Of a stretch of 9,061 bases of DNA, positions 6,821 through 9,061 are shown piece by piece (position 1 is the first letter of the stretch; each line of letters opens with the position of its first letter). The DNA comes from Burkholderiales bacterium (GTDB lineage Bacteria; Pseudomonadota; Gammaproteobacteria; Burkholderiales; Burkholderiaceae). The notes under the pieces are model-generated. The model saw nothing but the letters and a program-made list of their open reading frames with translations. It did not search any database and was not told the DNA's origin. The stretch is taken from the NCBI GenBank assembly GCA_947371645.1, contig CANBQJ010000150.1:1-9061 (forward strand), in the 5' to 3' direction. The translations under genes were made by a program, and so were the position numbers.

Positions 6821-6958
6821 TCAATCTTCAGCGAGGGGCAGGCGGCCTGCCTCCTCGAACTCGGACTTGTTCCGGCGGGAAAATGCCCACGCCCAGATGC
6901 CGACGAATGTGCACAGACACGCGACCGTGAAAATGCTTCTCACCAAGATCATGTCCAT
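6821..6958 (-). CDS. ccoQ: cbb3 oxidase small subunit CcoQ (FixQ)
   Basis: The protein has 45 residues. It starts MDMILVRSIFTVACLCTF, with one membrane helix at about residues 4-26 (ending GIWAWAF), followed by the conserved cytoplasmic SRRNKSEFEEAGRLPLAED, the FixQ hallmark. CcoQ stabilises the assembled oxidase and the CcoP interaction, especially when oxygen is present. GGAG right after the ccoO stop (TAAGGAG), eight bases before ATG 6958, supports this start; ATG 6952, two codons later, is an alternative. It lies between ccoO (12-base gap) and ccoP (14-base gap), the standard place. Two cysteines in the helix (14 and 16) are a small oddity, with no known role. Confidence 0.93.
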   Translation of the reverse strand: MDMILVRSIFTVACLCTFVGIWAWAFSRRNKSEFEEAGRLPLAED

Positions 6959-6970
6959 GTGCGCTGCTCC

Positions 6971-7600
6971 TTACTTGACAAAGGTGCCCATCACCTGAAG
7001 GTAGGCGATGACGGCCTCAATCTCGGTCTTGTCCTTGGTGTCTTCTTCCGCGGACTTGATTTCGACATCGGTGTAGGGCACGCCAACCTTGCGCAGGGCT
7101 TCCATGTGCGAGCCGATGCGCTTGCTGTCGACCAGGTTGGCCTCGAGCCAGGGGTAGGCCGGCATGTTGGACTCGGGCACCACGTCACGGGGGTTGTGCA
7201 GGTGAGCACGGTGCCATTCGTCGGAGTACTTGCCGCCCACGCGCTGCAGGTCAGGACCTGTGCGCTTGGAACCCCATTGGAAGGGGTGGTCGTACACGAA
7301 CTCGCCAGCCACCGAGTAGTGGCCATACCGCAGGGTTTCGGCACGGAAGGGGCGGATCATCTGCGAGTGGCAGCCGTAGCAACCTTCACGCACATAGATG
7401 TCGCGCCCTGCCAGTTGCAGCGAGGTGTAGGGCTTGAGGCCCGCCACGGGTTCGGTGGTGCTGTGCTGGAAGAACAGGGGAACGATCTCGACCAGGGCGC
7501 CGAACACGACGACGACCAAGGTCAATGCGATCATCAGGAAGTTGCTGGTCTCGATCTTCTCGTGCGAGAACAGCTTGGGCTTGTGATTGTGGTCAGCCAT
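6971..7600 (-). CDS. ccoO: cbb3 oxidase subunit II, monohaem cytochrome c (CcoO)
   Basis: Monohaem cytochrome c subunit of 209 residues, linking CcoP to the haem b of CcoN. A short histidine-rich N-terminus ([10 protein letters not shown]) and [11 protein letters not shown] lead into one membrane helix (about residues 21-42). The periplasmic domain carries C74-Y-G-C77-H78-SQMIRPF and a methionine in SNMPAYPWL, a likely haem ligand. Length and motifs are normal for the family. ATG 7600 has GAGGAG six bases upstream, overlapping the ccoN stop (TGAGGAG), which implies translational coupling. An in-frame start at 7642 would lie inside ccoN and is rejected. Confidence 0.98.
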   Translation of the reverse strand: MADHNHKPKLFSHEKIETSNFLMIALTLVVVVFGALVEIVPLFFQHSTTEPVAGLKPYTSLQLAGRDIYVREGCYGCHSQMIRPFRAETLRYGHYSVAGEFVYDHPFQWGSKRTGPDLQRVGGKYSDEWHRAHLHNPRDVVPESNMPAYPWLEANLVDSKRIGSHMEALRKVGVPYTDVEIKSAEEDTKDKTEIEAVIAYLQVMGTFVK

Positions 7601-7610
7601 GGTGTTCTCC

Positions 7611-9061
7611 TCAGGCGTGTGCGGGCTGGGCCGGCTGGGCAATCGGCGCGTTCACGGCGCGACCAGCCAGGACGGTCATCACGGTGTTCCAGAGCATCAG
7701 GATCATGCCGCCCAAGTAGAGCAGGCCACCCGCCACACGGATCACGTAGAAGGGATGCGTTGCCTTCACGCCTTCAACGAAGCTGTAGACCAGGGTGCCA
7801 TCGGGGTTCACCGCACGCCACATCAGGCCCTGCATCACGCCGGCAATCCACATGGCAGCGATATAGAGCACGATGCCGATGGTCGCAGCCCAGAAGTGCA
7901 CGGAGATGGCTTGCACCGAGTACATCGTCTGACGGCCGAACATGCGCGGGATCAGGTAGTACAGCGAGCCCATCGAGATCAGACCCACCCAGCCCAGGGC
8001 GCCCGAGTGCACGTGGCCGACCGTCCAGTCGGTGTAGTGCGACAGCGAGTTCACGGTCTTGATGGACATCATCGGACCTTCGAAGGTGGACATGCCGTAG
8101 AAGGACAGGGCCACGATCAGGAACTTCAGGATGGCATCGTCGCGCAGCTTGTACCAGGCACCCGACAAGGTCATGATGCCGTTGATCATGCCGCCCCACG
8201 AAGGCGCCAGCAGGATCAGCGAGAACACCATGCCCACCGATTGCGTCCAGTCAGGCAGCGCGGTGTAGTGCAGGTGGTGAGGGCCCGCCCACATGTAGGT
8301 GAAGATCAGGGCCCAGAAGTGCACGATCGACAGGCGATACGAGTACACGGGCATGCCGGCTTGCTTGGGGATGTAGTAGTACATCATGCCCAGGAAGCCT
8401 GCCGTCAGGAAGAAGCCCACGGCATTGTGGCCGTACCACCATTGCACCATGGCGTCTTGCACACCGGCGTACACCGAGTACGACTTGGGCGACAGGAAGC
8501 CTTCGGTCATGACCGGCACTTCGGCGCTGTTGACGATGTGCAGCAGGGCCACGGCGATGATGAACGCACCGTAGAACCAGTTGGCCACATAAATATGGCG
8601 GATCTTGCGGGTGCCCACCGTGCCGAAGAAGACGACGGCGTAAGCCACCCAGACCAGCGTGATCAGGATGTCAATCGGCCATTCGAGTTCGGCGTATTCC
8701 TTGCCGGTGGTGTACCCCATTGGCAGCGACAAGGCCGCCAGCAGGATCACCAGTTGCCAACCCCAGAATGTGAACGCAGCCAGGGGGCCGGCGAACAGAC
8801 GGGTCTGGCAGGTGCGTTGCACCACGTGGTAAGACGTGGCAAACAGGGCGCAACCGCCAAAAGCAAAAATCACCGCATTGGTATGCAGTGGACGCAAGCG
8901 ACCGTAGGTCAGCCAAGGGATGCCGAAATTGAGTTCCGGCCAAGCCAATTGGGACGCAATGAGGACGCCGACGGCCATGCCGACGACGCCCCAAAGCACC
9001 GCAGCAATGGCGAACTGCCGAACAACGGTGTCGTTGTACGTGGCAGAGTGGGTGGATGCCA
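7611..9061 (-). CDS. ccoN: cbb3 oxidase catalytic subunit I (CcoN), start just beyond the edge
   Basis: Catalytic subunit that reduces oxygen to water and pumps protons, with about 12 membrane helices. The frame runs to the window end and begins (x)[16 protein letters not shown], where x is a codon ending TG. This is almost surely the start codon with its first base at 9062, giving 483 residues. On that numbering the ligands are H60 (RPLHTN) and H352 for low-spin haem b, H350 for haem b3 (HVHSG), and H212, H262 and H263 for CuB. Y256 sits where the cross-linked tyrosine of cbb3 oxidases lies ([11 protein letters not shown]). All are present and the spacing agrees with known CcoN. It heads the ccoNOQP operon; its promoter, and any FNR box for it, is outside the window. 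Confidence 0.98.
   Translation of the reverse strand, partial: ASTHSATYNDTVVRQFAIAAVLWGVVGMAVGVLIASQLAWPELNFGIPWLTYGRLRPLHTNAVIFAFGGCALFATSYHVVQRTCQTRLFAGPLAAFTFWGWQLVILLAALSLPMGYTTGKEYAELEWPIDILITLVWVAYAVVFFGTVGTRKIRHIYVANWFYGAFIIAVALLHIVNSAEVPVMTEGFLSPKSYSVYAGVQDAMVQWWYGHNAVGFFLTAGFLGMMYYYIPKQAGMPVYSYRLSIVHFWALIFTYMWAGPHHLHYTALPDWTQSVGMVFSLILLAPSWGGMINGIMTLSGAWYKLRDDAILKFLIVALSFYGMSTFEGPMMSIKTVNSLSHYTDWTVGHVHSGALGWVGLISMGSLYYLIPRMFGRQTMYSVQAISVHFWAATIGIVLYIAAMWIAGVMQGLMWRAVNPDGTLVYSFVEGVKATHPFYVIRVAGGLLYLGGMILMLWNTVMTVLAGRAVNAPIAQPAQPAHA

Noticed and set aside
7601..7642. Extended ccoO start at 7642
   Set aside because: It would lie inside the ccoN coding region and has a worse start context than ATG 7600 with GAGGAG.

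Overview
The window looks like chromosomal DNA of a betaproteobacterium of the order Burkholderiales, probably near Comamonadaceae or the Rubrivivax/Leptothrix group. This rests on the GC-rich coding style, GGAG/GAGGAG ribosome binding sites, the protein sequences and the gene order; it is inference, not a database result. The window is almost entirely one known functional block: the cbb3-type (high oxygen affinity) cytochrome c oxidase, its assembly genes, the anaerobic regulator FNR and oxygen-independent haem synthesis. I found no mobile element, CRISPR array, tRNA or rRNA.

Layout from right to left, in the direction of transcription: ccoN (9061-7611, lacking apparently one base of its start codon), ccoO (7600-6971), ccoQ (6958-6821) and ccoP (6806-5871) form a tight operon with 10-14 base gaps and an SD before each of the three internal genes. 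A terminator-like hairpin (5788-5811) follows. Next come ccoG (5733-4255), a short fixH/ccoH-like gene (4245-3985) and a small two-helix membrane protein gene with a histidine-rich tail (3873-3532). A bidirectional terminator (3486-3510) separates these from the convergent gene fnr (2611-3429, + strand). Divergent from fnr are hemN (2513-1008) and a DsbD_2/SafE-like membrane protein (962-147), both on the minus strand. At the far left, position 3 is probably the start codon of another minus-strand gene that leaves the window.

How the genes fit together: CcoNOP with CcoQ make up the oxidase. CcoG (cupric reductase/ferredoxin-like) and the FixH-like protein serve its assembly, and the SafE-like protein may supply metal or thiol handling. 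HemN makes haem precursor when oxygen is low. FNR, with all four [4Fe-4S] cysteines, is the likely regulator. The usual partners ccoI (copper ATPase) and ccoS are not in the window and may lie to the right of ccoN.

The most interesting features are regulatory. One FNR box (2548-2561) sits between hemN and fnr at a distance that could serve both promoters, and hemN may be leaderless. A perfect 16-bp palindrome (5762-5777) resembling CsoR/CstR-family operators lies just upstream of ccoG, inside a possible promoter spacer, hinting at metal or sulfur-species control of the assembly genes separately from the oxidase operon. I did not find a clearly new biological system.
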